Positions 30,571 to 42,800 of a stretch of 64,000 bases of DNA are shown piece by piece. The DNA lies in assembly GCA_019925095.2 (NCBI GenBank), contig CM034403.1:857001-921000 (forward strand), written 5' to 3'. This DNA is from Dendrolimus kikuchii. Its lineage: Eukaryota > Arthropoda > Insecta > Lepidoptera > Lasiocampidae. Within the stretch, counting starts at the first letter, position 1; every line of letters starts with the position of its first letter. The notes below the pieces were generated by a model. That model was not told where the DNA came from and made no database searches. It worked only from the letters and a program-made list of their open reading frames with translations. Made by a program: the position numbers and the translations under genes.

Positions 30571-31271
30571 TGATACCTACATTAGCATTGTCATCAAAAT
30601 AGTACGACTCTGTCTGGGACTTTGTAAATCTTTCCCTTTACGCTCGATATATAACAATCTGATCATCTACCATCATATCTATCATCATCTGTATGTATGT
30701 ATGTATGATCATCTACATTTACAAGTCTGTCTGTTTACTGAAAAATAAATTTCACTGCAATATCACTTTATGAACTCAAAAGGTACTGCGTCGAAGCCAA
30801 CTCAAACGCGGCCCTTTGCCCATTACACGAATACATGGCCAGCTGAATGGACCAAAGGGCTTTTTTATTTCTATATAAAACCCACGAGCCCATTGAAAAG
30901 TTCAGAGAGGGATGGTGTTTAACTTTGATACATACTCTTCTATAAGGAAAAGTACCTACGGTTATTAAATTACTACAAATAATAAAAATATGTGAATTTA
31001 TGTTTGTTATGTTACGTCAGAGAGGAAGCGATTTACTTGATGGAAAGTGATAACGTCGCCTATGTTCCAAATGCAACACCAAAGGTTCTACCAATGTGCT
31101 GAAGGCCTCGAAAACCGAAATGATGATCGTATATCACTGTCTAGACTAGATGGCGCCACCATTGACGGTATGGTTCATTTTTTTTTATATTATGAACACT
31201 ACGGACTCGAGTTCCGTACCCTTTTTTACAATTTAATTTCTAGATTTAATTTTTTGAATTTAACACGCTTA
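30571..31271. other. unassigned DNA with a decayed SINE A piece
   Basis: 31020-31105 (ttgatggaaagtgataacgt, aatgcaacaccaaaggttct) is a degraded minus-strand family A fragment. 30690-30708 is a short (ATGT)n. Nothing else is recognised. Confidence 0.45.
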
Positions 31272-31475
31272 TTAGTTATTTTGGTTCTTGTGTGTGACAT
31301 TAATTTATTGATTTTTGTGTTGAGGTGTATGTATCATACGAATAACTTATTATATTAATTTATTCTAGTTTTAATACTAAACTTATACTAATGTAGAGTG
31401 TATCTGTTACATGCTGGTGTTGTGAGGAAGTGCATGTGCAGTGTGGGCTTATATCTATACTTATATACGGTATGG
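31272..31475 (+). repeat. repeat P, copy 2 (SINE A empty site)
   Basis: Matches 1547-1740 and then, without interruption, the sequence that follows the SINE A copy there. The site lies within 31449-31456. Confidence 0.8.
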
Positions 31476-31632
31476 TTCGCAATCGTATAAATAATGATAC
31501 TTCTGACGTTTAACGGTTAAATTGTCTATGATCTTTTGGGTGTTTTGTTTACAATTTACAAACCCTGGCTTTGATACCTTTGGACTAGACATGGGCGTCA
31601 TCAGCAATTTTTGACAACGGGTATCTAGCCGA

Positions 31633-31666
31633 TAGTTGGTTTCAATACCGGTATTGATACCAACTA
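31633..31666. repeat. 34-base palindrome
   Basis: tagttggtttcaatacc followed by its reverse complement with one mismatch (centre CCGG at 31648-31651). It directly abuts a 5'-truncated SINE A copy. Confidence 0.85.
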
Positions 31667-31914
31667 CCAAACAACCTTCAGCCAGGTGGTAGGACATTTG
31701 CCCGACTGGATGGCTACCACCCCTGGTCTAAAGTATGTCGCCATAACAACCTCGAGTTGTGTTCCGGCATTAGTGACCAGGTTCCAGTCTCCCTTAACAG
31801 AGCAGCAGCGCATTTGTAGCACCTTTGGTGTTGCAAATGTCCATAGGCGATGGTAACCGCTCTCCATCAAGTGGGCCGTCTGCCTGTCTGCTGAACTCCT
31901 GCAATAAAAAAAAA
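31667..31914 (+). mobile_element. SINE-like family A, 5'-truncated
   Basis: Starts at 'caaacaaccttcagccaggt' and runs to CTGCAATAAA plus an A run. Confidence 0.85.
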
Positions 31915-32139
31915 AGTTTTACTCGAATTGTACATTTTTGTCACTTCGAGCCAGTTGCATCTTTTTGCTGAAGGTTAGCCTCCATCAGCTTTTTTAATCA
32001 CCATTACGATTGTGTATTTCCCTACTGTATCACATAGAAGCATATCACTAGTTGCGGAATTGTGGGCATGTAAACCCGACTTTTTATGCATTACTCTTAA
32101 AAAAGTAACCTACTTTATAACCTTCACACAAAAAAGTAA

Positions 32140-32930
32140 ATAAACGACGTGAGACTGTAGCCGCAGACGTCCGATCACCACGGCAGCCGTTCGCAAATGA
32201 TCGGCAAGCGCGCCGCTTCTAGTCGAGGCCCCCGTGTTCCCCTCCGCGCATACCTCGCCTCACCTCACCGCGACACGTGCAATCGTCCCAATGCGCTTAT
32301 TATTATTAAATGTTATATTTTGTTTAGCAGCTAAATGTCTGATGTAATATAAAATATTAATCGGTATTTTTACCAAATAAATACGCAGCGACTATGAACC
32401 CCCCGAGGCTCAGAACATCAGTCTGGCATAACAGATGCAGACAAAACAGACGCCGGAGAGCCCCCGGATCGGATCCTCTTACACAAAGGTAAGACCCCAC
32501 CAATCTCGCTCACTCACTACAGACACAAGTAGCCATACAAGATTAGCATAGGCGTGTTGCTGGAGAGTTTCTTCCGCCGCTTCTTCTCCTCCAGCTATAA
32601 CACGTTGCTAAGCGGTAGTAATGATAGACTAGGATCGGCTCCGCCGGCGGAGTCGATAATTAGTCCCCAAACAATCACTTCAGCCTGTTGGCTTAGCACA
32701 TTCAGCCTTTTACGGCTAATTCTCAATATAGAGTCAACCCTCCGCAGCGGTCGAGCCGAGGTCGAACCTCACAGGAGCTGCCTCCCCGAGCGCGCTGCTT
32801 CCGGGCTGACCGCCTCCGCTCCCACGGAGTCGGGAAGCCCCCAAAGTCCGGTATCGCTGAAACAGCCATCTGCGGCTATTCAGCTGGGTCCAGCTCCAAA
32901 AAAAAAAGGTATGCATTTCTAAATTGCAAT
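32140..32930 (+). other. GC-rich segment, possible retroelement 5' region
   Basis: GC-rich in an AT-rich setting. An ATG at 32394 opens 33 codons rich in Arg (MNPPRLRTSVWHNRC), ending in TAA within aaaggtaag. A second frame of 122 codons (32554-32922) starts MLLESFFRRFFSSSYN and is Ser/Pro/Ala-rich with a lysine end. Its first ~25 codons overlay the DNA block shared by K and D (32545-32620). It could be an ORF1/5' region of a LINE or an old promoter-exon. I see no homology I can name. Confidence 0.35.
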
Positions 32931-33317
32931 TCAAACATATTGTTAGTATTTCATTTCCACCTGAAGATCTCCAAAAGACAATACGACAATAAAAATCTTC
33001 AACTGTCATACAATGCAAGATATCAAATGAAGCCTATATACAGTCTACTATAGTGTAAAAGAGATAGAGATATAAGTTTTAAATCTCTGGTTGGATTACA
33101 ACAATAAAAAGCATAGTCCTTGCAATGTTACCAACTAAACAAAAGAAATGTCAGGTTAGTTAATCCGGTGGTATTTTTTAGTGACGCAAAGCACGAGGGT
33201 TAAATTTTTAATTAACTAAAACCCAGTTTATAAACTTTTCATTTGTTTATTTAACCGACTATGCATGCAAGTGGGCCTAAGAGAGATATATCAAATTAGC
33301 TGTGCTGAATTTGTTTT
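32931..33317. other. unassigned intergenic DNA
   Basis: No gene or known repeat seen. Confidence 0.4.
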
Positions 33318-33505
33318 TACAAAACCCCCCGATTTTGAAACATTCTTCACTGGTGCTCCGCTCCTATTAGTCTTAGCGTGATGATATATAGCCTATAGCC
33401 TTCCTCGATAAATGGGCTATCTAACACTGAAAGAATTTTTCAAATCAGACCAGTAGTTCCTGAGATTAGCGCGTTCAAACAAACAAACTCTTCAGCTTTA
33501 TATAC
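33318..33505 (-). mobile_element. Helitron fragment
   Basis: Same subfamily as 12311-12567 (aaacattcttcactggtgct to cttcagctttatata) but without the CTAG end. Confidence 0.7.
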
Positions 33506-33927
33506 CTTATTACATACATGTTAGAAGCTTACAACATACAAGTGTCAAAACACAATACAGTAATCTGCGCAGTCGGCTAACACGCCATTATTAAAGTTAA
33601 TTACGTTAATTGAATACGCAGTGTTGCGCCAATAGCCAGCGTGATTAAATTAGCTTACAACGTGTTTAGCGTGTTTATTTGTTAATACTGATCATTGCTA
33701 ATTAGTTTTGTCTTTATACTCAAGTTTTGATAATGGGATACGCCTTTCAATGAGTGAAACTGTCGGCTTTCACCGGCGATGATGTAAAGTTATTGACTGT
33801 GGCCAAATGCGTCTTATTTACCCCTTTATACATATTTTTTTTTTTTTAGAACTCTCCTCTCTCAGAGTTCACTGTCAACACACGTATAGAAGAATTATAT
33901 ATATAAAGATAGAAAAAGAGTATATCG

Positions 33928-34085
33928 AGGGGTCAAAGGTTATTTGCTTTAAGCGACAAATAATAATAATTCATTTATTTCAGAAATTGAGTATTTCCAT
34001 ACACATCCGCTACGGGCGCTACGAGCTCGACGTGCTACGGACGCTACGCAGACGTGTCTTGGGACCGCGCTACAAGATCCTTTAA
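33928..34085. other. R terminus and CTACG-rich segment
   Basis: 33928-33957 matches an R end (tatatcgaggggtcaaagg, tttaagcgacaa). 34008-34080 repeats GCTACG irregularly (cgctacgggcgctacgagct), resembling 35336-35430. Confidence 0.5.
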
Positions 34086-35107
34086 AATGTGCTACATACG
34101 CCATAGCCTGAGAGGTAACGTTTCAATTTAAAGATGTAAGTTTGAAGCTTAATAATTGTTGCGGACAGAGAGCACCCCCCTGACCCGCCCGCCGGAGCAC
34201 ATCTACACTCCGCGCCCCGCATACCGCCGACGCCCATAGCTAGCGCGATTAGCAACTAGGCGTCGGACGGAATGCGGGATATAGGAGGCCGAAAAAACCT
34301 GATGAAACTACTACATCAAGAACAACTATGAATTCAGCCACTCAGCTATTCATATATTGTACTCAACTCTCTTGCATAATTTGTTCTACTCTTTAAATGT
34401 ATATTTATAACTTAATAATAATCATACAGTCCATTATTACGTCGAATTTCCACACCCGCAGTCACTATAATTATTATAAATACTAGGGCATTTCTTATTA
34501 TAAATTCCGGCGTCAAAGGGACATGTATACCAAATGATGTCAAGCGCAAAGCATGCTGTTGATGCTGCCGCGAACGCGGGCCAGTAGGGATGCGCATCTC
34601 TTTCTAATTATGGCCGCAAAGCCATCGATTCGCGCTTAATTAAAATAAAATAATTTAACCTTTCAAATTTAGTACGTTGGATTTCTAAGCAATACGAAAG
34701 TAATAACTGTTATTTTTCATTACTAAAATCAGTTTTACTAACAGTAGTTATATAATAAATAAATTGCAACCTTACAAATATTTTTTGCGTAATTAATTAA
34801 CATGAAGTTCTTAAGCTTAAAATTAATATATTTCCCAATGATCTGACATTAACAGTTTTAAATATAATACATTGAAGAAAGTAACACATTGGTGGAAAAG
34901 AGCCAAATAATATCCAAAACTCTTAGTATTTATTTATTTAAGCACAAAACAGAGTACAATCATTAAAAATAAAACATTAACAATGTAAATATACAGGGCT
35001 AGATCATAATCCAAACGATGTGTTAATTAAACGAACGACAAAGTAGATATTCTATAGAAAGTTATTCATATTAATTTTATAATAATAATAATTTTATAAA
35101 CAATTTA
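34086..35107. other. unassigned DNA with one strong hairpin
   Basis: 34216-34282 is an imperfect inverted repeat (cccgcataccgccgacgcc with ggcgtcggacggaatgcggg) around a loop of ~25 bases. The rest is AT-rich and unassigned. Confidence 0.45.
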
Positions 35108-35205
35108 GCGATAATTTATATATATTCTTGGACAAGCTTAGCGGAAATTCAATTTCCCTTTAAAATGGGAAGGCCTAATCACAGCAGTGGAATGTTTATA
35201 AGTAA
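35108..35205 (+). mobile_element. decayed SINE S 3' half
   Basis: cttggacaagcttagcgg, aatgggaaggcctaatcaca and gcagtggaatgtttata align with the SINE S 3' half, with many changes. Confidence 0.5.
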
Positions 35206-35603
35206 CGTTAGCCCGATATTACTTTTTCTTTATAATACCATTTCGAAGCTAGATTGCAATTTCAAAAAGTATTCATTTGTATCATAAACCGTTTTAAAGT
35301 AGATAGTTCAAAAGTAATAAATCCATACACTAGCTCTTGCACTAGCCTGCTACGCCGATCACTACGACGCACTACGCCCTGTCGGGAACTTATTTTTTTA
35401 CACATTGCTACGTCGCTGTGCTACGTATACATACAAACGTTACTCGAGCTTAAAAAAAATGTAGTTGTTTGGAAAAATATATGATAATTCATGAATGGAG
35501 TTTACTTTGAAGAGGAAAATTCAGAGAATGTAGTACAAGAGCTTTTTCTCATTTCTCTTTTTAAATACATTTGAGAATATATTTACTTAGTTTTTATTAT
35601 AAT
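35206..35603. other. unassigned DNA with CTACG-type repeats
   Basis: 35336-35430 contains ctgctacgccgatcactacg, acgcactacgccc and gctgtgctacgta, similar in style to 34008-34080. Confidence 0.4.
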
Positions 35604-35870
35604 ATTTTCTTAAGTTATCGCGACTTGTATTGACGGCCTCTGTGGTTGAGCGGGCTAAGCCTTTGCCGTCCTACCTCACTGCAATGCAGAGGCTCCGGGT
35701 TCGATTCCTGGTATGGTAAATTTCGGAAACGTATTTTCTCCGCTATTTACTATGGTCTGGGTGTCTGGGATCGGCCCCAGAGTATTCTGTTGTATATTAC
35801 CCATGACACAAGCGTAACTTGCTTAATTTGGGGATATAATATGTGTGTTCGTCTGCCGATTAAAAAAAAA
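35604..35870 (+). mobile_element. SINE C next to an inverted D tail
   Basis: 35604-35631 is the reverse complement of the tail that follows element D (ttcttaagttatcgcgactt). SINE C (35632-35870) follows with A-box-like tggttgagcgggc and B box GGTTCGATTCC, ending in an A run. Confidence 0.8.
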
Positions 35871-36239
35871 AACAACCAATAAAGAATGAGAAGGTTTTTG
35901 AATATCTTATATAATATTCAGTATCGACAGAACCCCATAATACCAAGTCCAGCGAAATCCAGACGCATAATTGGCAAATATTTAAATTAACTAATTAATT
36001 ACAAGCACTATCGTAAAACAACTCTATAGTTCAAACAATAAGGTGTATAGTCGTATGTAGAAATTAAGATGTTACTACTTCCTTAAAAAGAACTGTGCTT
36101 CTAAAGGAATAAAGTACAAATTCCTTTGCGAAGAATATAAGCTCGTTAGCTTCGACTAATATTGATGCAGCAAAGAGTCGAATGTTGACGATTCGTATTT
36201 GAATCCGGTGATTCACTTCAACGGCTGATAGTTTTGCCA
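35871..36239. other. unassigned intergenic DNA
   Basis: No gene or repeat identified. Confidence 0.4.
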
Positions 36240-37790
36240 TTAAGGGAAGATTTATATTAGACCGGGCCGTGTCCGGGGCGTGCCGTGTACGTGGCCCGGA
36301 CGGGGCACGAATTTGAAACGTTACTTACATTTGGTATCGCCCGCCCGGACGGGGCACGAATTTGAAACGTTACTTACATTTGGTATCGCCCGTGATTTAT
36401 ATTAGACCGGGCCGTGTCCGGGGCGTGCCGTGTACGTGGCCCGGACGGGGCACGAATTTGAAACGTTACATACATTTTGTATCGCCCGTGATTTGTATTA
36501 GACCGGGCCGTGTCCGGGGCGTGCCGTGTACGTGGCCCGGACGGGGCGCGAATTTGAAACGTTACATACATTTTGTATCGCCCGTGATTTATATTAGACC
36601 GGGCCGTGTCCGGGGCGTGCCGTGTACGTGGCCCGGACGGGGCGCGAATTTGAAACGTTACATACATTTTGTATCGCCCGTGATTTATATTAGACCGGGC
36701 CGTGTCCGGGGCGTGCCGTGTACGTGGCCCGGACGGGGCACGAATTTGAAACGTTACATACATTTTGTATCGCCCGTGATTTGTATTAGACCGGGCCGTG
36801 TCCGGGGCGTGCCGTGTACGTGGCCCGGACGGGGCGCGAATTTGAAACGTTACATACATTTTGTATCGCCCGTGATTTATATTAGACCGGGCCGTGTCCG
36901 GGGCGTGCCGTGTACGTGGCCCGGACGGGGCACGAATTTGAAACGTTACATACATTTTGTATCGCCCGTGATTTGTATTAGACCGGTATCGCCGTGTCCG
37001 GGGCGTGCCGTGTACGTGGCCCGGACGGGGCACGAATTTGAAACGTTACATACATTTTGTATCGCCCGTGATTTGTATTAGACCGGGCCGTGTCCGGGGC
37101 GTGCCGTGTACGTGGCCCGGACGGGGCACGAATTTGAAACGTTACATACATTTTGTATCGCCCGTGATTTGTATTAGACCGGGCCGTGTCCGGAGCGTGC
37201 CGTGTACGTGGCCCGGACGGGGCACGAATTTGAAACGTTACATACATTTTGTATCGCCCGTGATTTGTATTAGACCGGGCCGTGTCCGGGGCGTGCCGTG
37301 TACGTGGCCCGGACGGGGCACGAATTTGAAACGTTACATACATTTTGTATCGCCCGTGATTTATATTAGACCGGGCCGTGTCCGGGGCGTGCCGTGTACG
37401 TGGCCCGGACGGGGCACGAATTTGAAACGTTACATACATTTTGGGCCGTGTCCGGGGCGTGCCGTGTACGCGTGCCGTGTACGTGGCCCGGACGGGGCAC
37501 GAATTTGAGACGTTACATACATTTTGTATCGCCCGTGATTTGTATTAGACCGGGCCGTGTCCGGGGCGTGCCGTGTACGTGGCCCGGACGGGGCACGAAT
37601 TTGAAACGTTACATACATTTGTATTAGTATCGCCACGTGATTTATATTAGACCGGGCCGTGTCCGGGGCGTGCCACATACATTTTGTATCGCCCGTTTAG
37701 CACCCGGTGTAATATAACCGTGCAGCACGGAGTGCCTCCGCCCCGGCCCCGCCCCGGCCCGGACACGGACCGGTCTAATATAAATCTTAA
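36240..37790. mobile_element. GC-rich 96-bp tandem array within inverted ends
   Basis: The outer ends are inverted copies: gatttatattagaccgg with ccgtgtccggg at 36248-36277, and its complement at about 37758-37785. TTAA lies at both borders (36240-36243, 37787-37790), as for piggyBac-type insertions. Between them, ~14 units of 96 bp repeat at 36391, 36487, 36583, 36679, 36775, 36871, 36967, 37067, 37163, 37259 and 37355, then rearranged units. The unit includes the 5' end sequence, so the array looks like amplification of one terminus. Because 96 is divisible by 3, both strands carry long repetitive ORFs that I regard as spurious. Confidence 0.85.
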
Positions 37791-37894
37791 CAGTAAACTG
37801 CTTCGTATATCACATCGTTTATTTGGATAAATAATTTATAATAAAAATATTAGAATCATGGATTGTTGACCATTTTGAATCCGTATCATATCCC

Positions 37895-38478
37895 TGCAGG
37901 AATGGAGAAAGAATACAATTTCCTGCGGCCGTGCGACCTGTCCTAAGAGGCGATAAAACAACCCACAGCCAGGTGGGAAGGTATTTGCCCGACTGGATGG
38001 CTTCCACCCCTGGTCTAGAGTATGCCGTCGTAACAACCTTGAGTTGTGTTCCGGCATTAGTGACCAGGTTCCAGTCTCGCTGAAAAGAGCAGCAGCGCAT
38101 TTTTTTTTTATTGCAGTAGTTTAGCAGACAGGCAGACGGCCCACTTGATTGACGGAAAGCGGTTACCATCGCCTATCGACATTTGCAACACCAAAGGTGC
38201 TACGAATACGCTGCTGGTCTCTTAAGGGATACTGGAACCTGGTCACTAATGCCGGAACACAACTCAAGGTTGTTATGGCAACATAGTCTAGACCAGGGAT
38301 GGTAGCCATCCAGTCGGGCAAATGCCCCACCACCTGGCTGTGGGTTGTTTTGTCGCCTCTTACGACAGGCCGCCCGGCCGCAGGAAATTGTATTCTTTCT
38401 CCGTTCCTGCACGAATAGGAGGATTTGTAGCACCTTTGGTGCATGTCTGCTTGTCTGCTGAACTCCGCAATAAAAAAA
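37895..38478 (+). mobile_element. SINE-like family A split by another copy
   Basis: The 5' part is 37895-38096 and the remaining 3' part is about 38421-38478 (gatttgtagcacctttggtg to an A run). The break is inside 'gcgcatttgtagc'. Confidence 0.85.
38097..38415 (-). mobile_element. SINE-like family A inserted in family A
   Basis: Complete minus-strand copy with a poly-T tail at 38097, lying within the plus-strand copy. Confidence 0.85.
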
Positions 38479-38514
38479 GAACAAAACTCTGTAGGTACAC
38501 ATGAAGTAGAAAAA

Positions 38515-38777
38515 GAAAGAAATACATACATACATACATAACTTCACGCCAGTTCCCTTGCGGGGTAGGCACGAACAACAGAGTGCCATTTAGGCTTATT
38601 CTTACACACCTCACTTGCCTCTTTGATATTCATAACTCTTGTCATGCACACTCGTCTGTTCTTAAGGCTCCTGACATCACCTTCTGCTAGTACACGATCA
38701 ATTTGATCATGGAAGGTGTGTCGTGGCCTTCCACGACTTCTGCATCCATCCACTTTTGCATAGAAAGAAATACATAC
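38515..38777 (-). mobile_element. RTE-like LINE family B with TSD
   Basis: The last ~70 codons, inverted. Flanked by agaaagaaatacatac at 38515-38530 and 38762-38777 (part overlaps the tail repeat). Confidence 0.85.
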
Positions 38778-39101
38778 AAAAATTAAAATATCTTAACATA
38801 ATAAAGAGTCAGGAGGTATATTATAAACAGCACCTGAAAAGTCAGCTCACATACGCACTTTCATAGTTGAAAGAAGTTTTAATTGCTTAATGTAAATCTT
38901 TATAGTGTGAGAGAAAACACGCGTATAGCTGCTACGTAAACGAGCGCTGTGACTTGAGTAAATGAAAAATAAAATATATTTACATTTTTAATATTAACGA
39001 ATCACTAATGAGACCGGCTCTTAGCGAGGGCCGGTGATAATAAAACGGTTAAGAGGGTATTAAGTACACTTCAATGGAAGTTACGAATTTTAATCTATAC
39101 T
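38778..39101. other. unassigned intergenic DNA
   Basis: AT-rich; no feature supported. Confidence 0.4.
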
Positions 39102-39786
39102 TCTATACTAATATTATAAAGCTGAAGAGTTTGTTTGTTTGTTTGTTTAAACGCGCTAATCTCAGGAACCGCTGGTCAGATTTGAAAAATTCTTTCAGTG
39201 TTGAATAGTACATTTATCGAGGAAGGCTATAGGCTATATTATATTTTCAAAAAAATTAGGGATTCTTACTAAAAGTCCAATAATGTAATCCAAGGTGTAA
39301 AAAAAATGACCCGAAAAAATCCTTACACGGCGTGCGCTGCGAAAACTATTGATTATAGAACAAAACAATGTACCACCACTTTGCAGAACATATAATTGTC
39401 TACAAAAAATATCGCGTAATCATATATCTAACTATTGTAGTTATCTCACAATAAGTGTTTTCTTTTATTTTTTAAATCATTAAAATGCTGTCGCTCTAAA
39501 AAATCTTTATTTTGTACCTTGGTATTAATCCTTATCAAAATAAATTACGTCATATTCAAGACGAATTCAATACCTTTCTAGAACTATTTGAATTATTCAA
39601 TTCGGACGTTTCATTCAAAAGATATCGCGATATTTAAAATGTAAGTATTAGTGTTGTAGCCAAATATACTAATATTGTTTGATTGAACGCGCTAATGATC
39701 TGATTTGAAAAATTCTTTCAGTGTTGGATAGCTCATTTATCGAGGAAGGCTATAGGCTATATATCATCACGCTAAGACCAATAGGA
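39102..39786 (+). mobile_element. long Helitron, interrupted at its 3' side
   Basis: Starts TCTATACTAATATTATAAAG at 39102 and follows the long form (both modules present). It stops at 'gctaagaccaatagga', where the LINE 3' end adjoins. The missing CTAG end is not found beyond the LINE. Confidence 0.8.
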
Positions 39787-39837
39787 GATCAATTAGATTA
39801 TGTCACCCTCGAACATAGACTTACACAAACTAAATAC

Positions 39838-42800
39838 TTATCTATTCTTAAGTGCTATTTTAACTATCCTTAATAGCATATTGGCTTCTCTCGCTAGAGG
39901 GAACGCCAATATGCTATTACAGAGACCTATATCTAATTTATTTAGATTATAACGCTCAATATAGTTACTTCTTTCCACTTCGTTCCGGGTGCATTCCATT
40001 AGAATATGATAGACATCTTCAACCACTCCACACTCTGTACAATTTGATGAGGTTGTTTTCCCCATGAGGTGAGCGAATTTATTTAATGGAATGTGTCCGG
40101 ACCGAAGCCTCAAGATAGTGACTACATCTGATCTGGCCATATTCAATCCTTCAAACCAAGGCGTTCTACTCAAACAAGGCTGTATTGTTTTGTACCAAAT
40201 ACCCTTACTCAGTGATCTCTCGTCAAAGTGCTCTTTCCAAAGTTCTTTACATTTATCTTTCACTAGTGTCAAGACATCAGCGTGATATGGTAGCCAATGC
40301 ATAGTTATACCATTTGTAATAGCTTCTTTCGCAAGACGGTCAGCCAATTCATTGCCAGACAGGCCAACATGTGAAGGTACCCACTGTAAAGTAACATTTT
40401 TATTGGGTGGCATTTTATCAAGTAACCCTAAAATACGATATGCTATTGGTGTCCCGCGATAGTTCTTCGTACACTTGATAATATGTTGCAGGGCACTTCT
40501 TGAGTCCGTTAATATAACATAATCACCTCCTTCGAGAGAGCTAACATACGCAATAGCTTCCTCAATAGCTATTAGTTCTACGTTCATGATGGCGGTTTTT
40601 ACCTCCAGCCTTATTTTAACGGATGTATTGGTTTGAGGATCATATATAGCCAAACCTACTCCTTCATTTTCTATAGAGCCATCTGTGTAGATTCTATAAT
40701 AATTTAAATATTTTTCTGCCAAATACATTTCACATAACTTTCTTATATAAACATGATTATAATTACGTTTAGATTGCTTAAGAAATTCAATACCAGGTTT
40801 TATCTTCGATGTATCCATACTGTTAGCCCATTTATCTAATGAAAACATTTCATTTTTACAACTAGAATATATAAGTGTCCCTTTAAGTTGCTCGTGAACT
40901 GTGACTAATACCGGTTTGGATCTGTTTCTCCATAATATATTTTGACCTTGTACACTCAGTTCATTAATTGTATCTATTATATTGATTTCATGGTACGACT
41001 TTCTTCGTAACCAATATTTACCCGCAAGATAGTATCGACGAATGCTTAGAGGTGGAAGATGAAGCTCAGATTCCATAACATGAATGGCTGTTGATCGTAT
41101 GAATCCTCCTATTACACGCATACATTGATTTTGTAGTCGGTCTAATTTAGATAAGTGTGTTTTGCAGCTATTCCCATAAAGAAAACACGCATAATCCAAT
41201 TTACTCCTAATACAGGCTATATATAATTTCCTTAAATTACGAGGATGCATTCCCCAACCTGACCCAGCTAAAATTTTAAATATATTTATGAATTTAGATA
41301 TTTTTTCTTTTATTTCATTAATATGCTTTGCCCAACGTAGTGAACAATCCAACCAGAGACCTAAATACTTAAAGTTATCTACTATTTCAAGTGTGTTATT
41401 TTTAATATTAATATTGACCAATTCTCTTAAATAACTTTTTCTAAAGATACATATTTTGCTTTTCATCGGAGCTATAGTCAAACCAATATCTGAAAGAATA
41501 ATTTCCAATCTGTTTACCGCTAACTGTAATTCTTGGGCACCTTCTTGCACTACCTTACATGTAATATACAATACAAAATCATCTGCATATTGTGAGATGT
41601 TAACATTTTTGATATTTCGACAAGCATGAAGTGTTGCAACATTAAAGAGAAGTGGTGAAAAAGGATCTCCCTGTGCTAATCCTTGTTGCGTATTACGACA
41701 AAACGAAGACTTCTCTAATTGGATTTTGAGCTTCCTTTCTTTTAAGAAGGACCATAAATATTGGCACATCTGTTTACCAACCCCTATATTATCTAAAATA
41801 TATAATAAATATGTGATGTTTACATTGTTATACGCGTTGTCAACATCGATGAAACACGCTATGGTAGTTTCTCTTTTTAAAAATCCCAATTGAATATGTG
41901 ACACCAAGCAAGCTAAATTGTCCAAGGTTGATAGCCCCTTCCTAAAGCCAATAGTGTTAGATGCTAAAATATTGTTTTTCTCGACAAACCACTCTAATCT
42001 TTTGACTAGGATGCTGTGAAAAATTTTACAGAGACAGGAGATCATAGATATTGGTCGAAAACCGGCGCTAGTATGACTGTCGCGTCCAGGTTTTGGGATT
42101 GGAACAATAGAAATATCACGCCATTGTGTGGGCACAAAGCTAGATTTATAAAATTTATTATAAAGGGCTGTTAATATATCTTTTCCGTCCTCAGGAAGAT
42201 TTCTTATCATTGAATAGGATACCTGATCGTTTCCTGGAGAAGTATCTTTTTGTCGCAAACAATTATCTAACTCCTGCCTCAAAATAATAGTTTCTAGTTG
42301 GTTGTTAGACGATGAAAAATTTGGGACATTTGAACATGCATAATCCGGAGTTAAATTTCGAAGCATTTGGTTAGCATCGTCCTCGTTTATGCAAGGTCTT
42401 GAAACTTTAATACCTTTAAACCATTTTAATCTACGCCATAATTCAGTTTGGGATGTACTACTATCAACTGATGAACAATATTCTTGCCAAGCTTTGTCTC
42501 GTTCATAGCGTATTGTGCGTTGTGCTGTACTGACTTTATTTTGAAGTATCACTAAGTTAGCTGGTGTGGGATTACGTCGAAATTTAGAAAGAGCTAATCT
42601 ACGTTCGGCTACAACTTTAGATAGATTTGCATTCCAATAAGGTTTTGATAAAAATTTTGAGTCTGGGTTTGGATTTATCTTAATAGAAGGAATATGAATA
42701 TCTGCCGCTGCGTTAATATAACAAAGAAAATTATCATACGAAGATTGAAGATCTTCTGTAATAGAAAAGTTTTTGAAGTCTCCTTTGAGCTTGTCTGAAT

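Noticed and set aside
32554..32922. A confident host gene call
   Set aside because: Its first codons overlay the DNA block shared with K and D, no splice structure can be established, and no protein family is recognisable. Kept only as a low-confidence segment.
36362..37508. Long overlapping ORFs (up to 239 codons) on both strands with a 32-residue repeat
   Set aside because: They exist only because the repeat unit is 96 bases (divisible by 3) and lacks stops. The same DNA is open on both strands and the composition follows the repeat.
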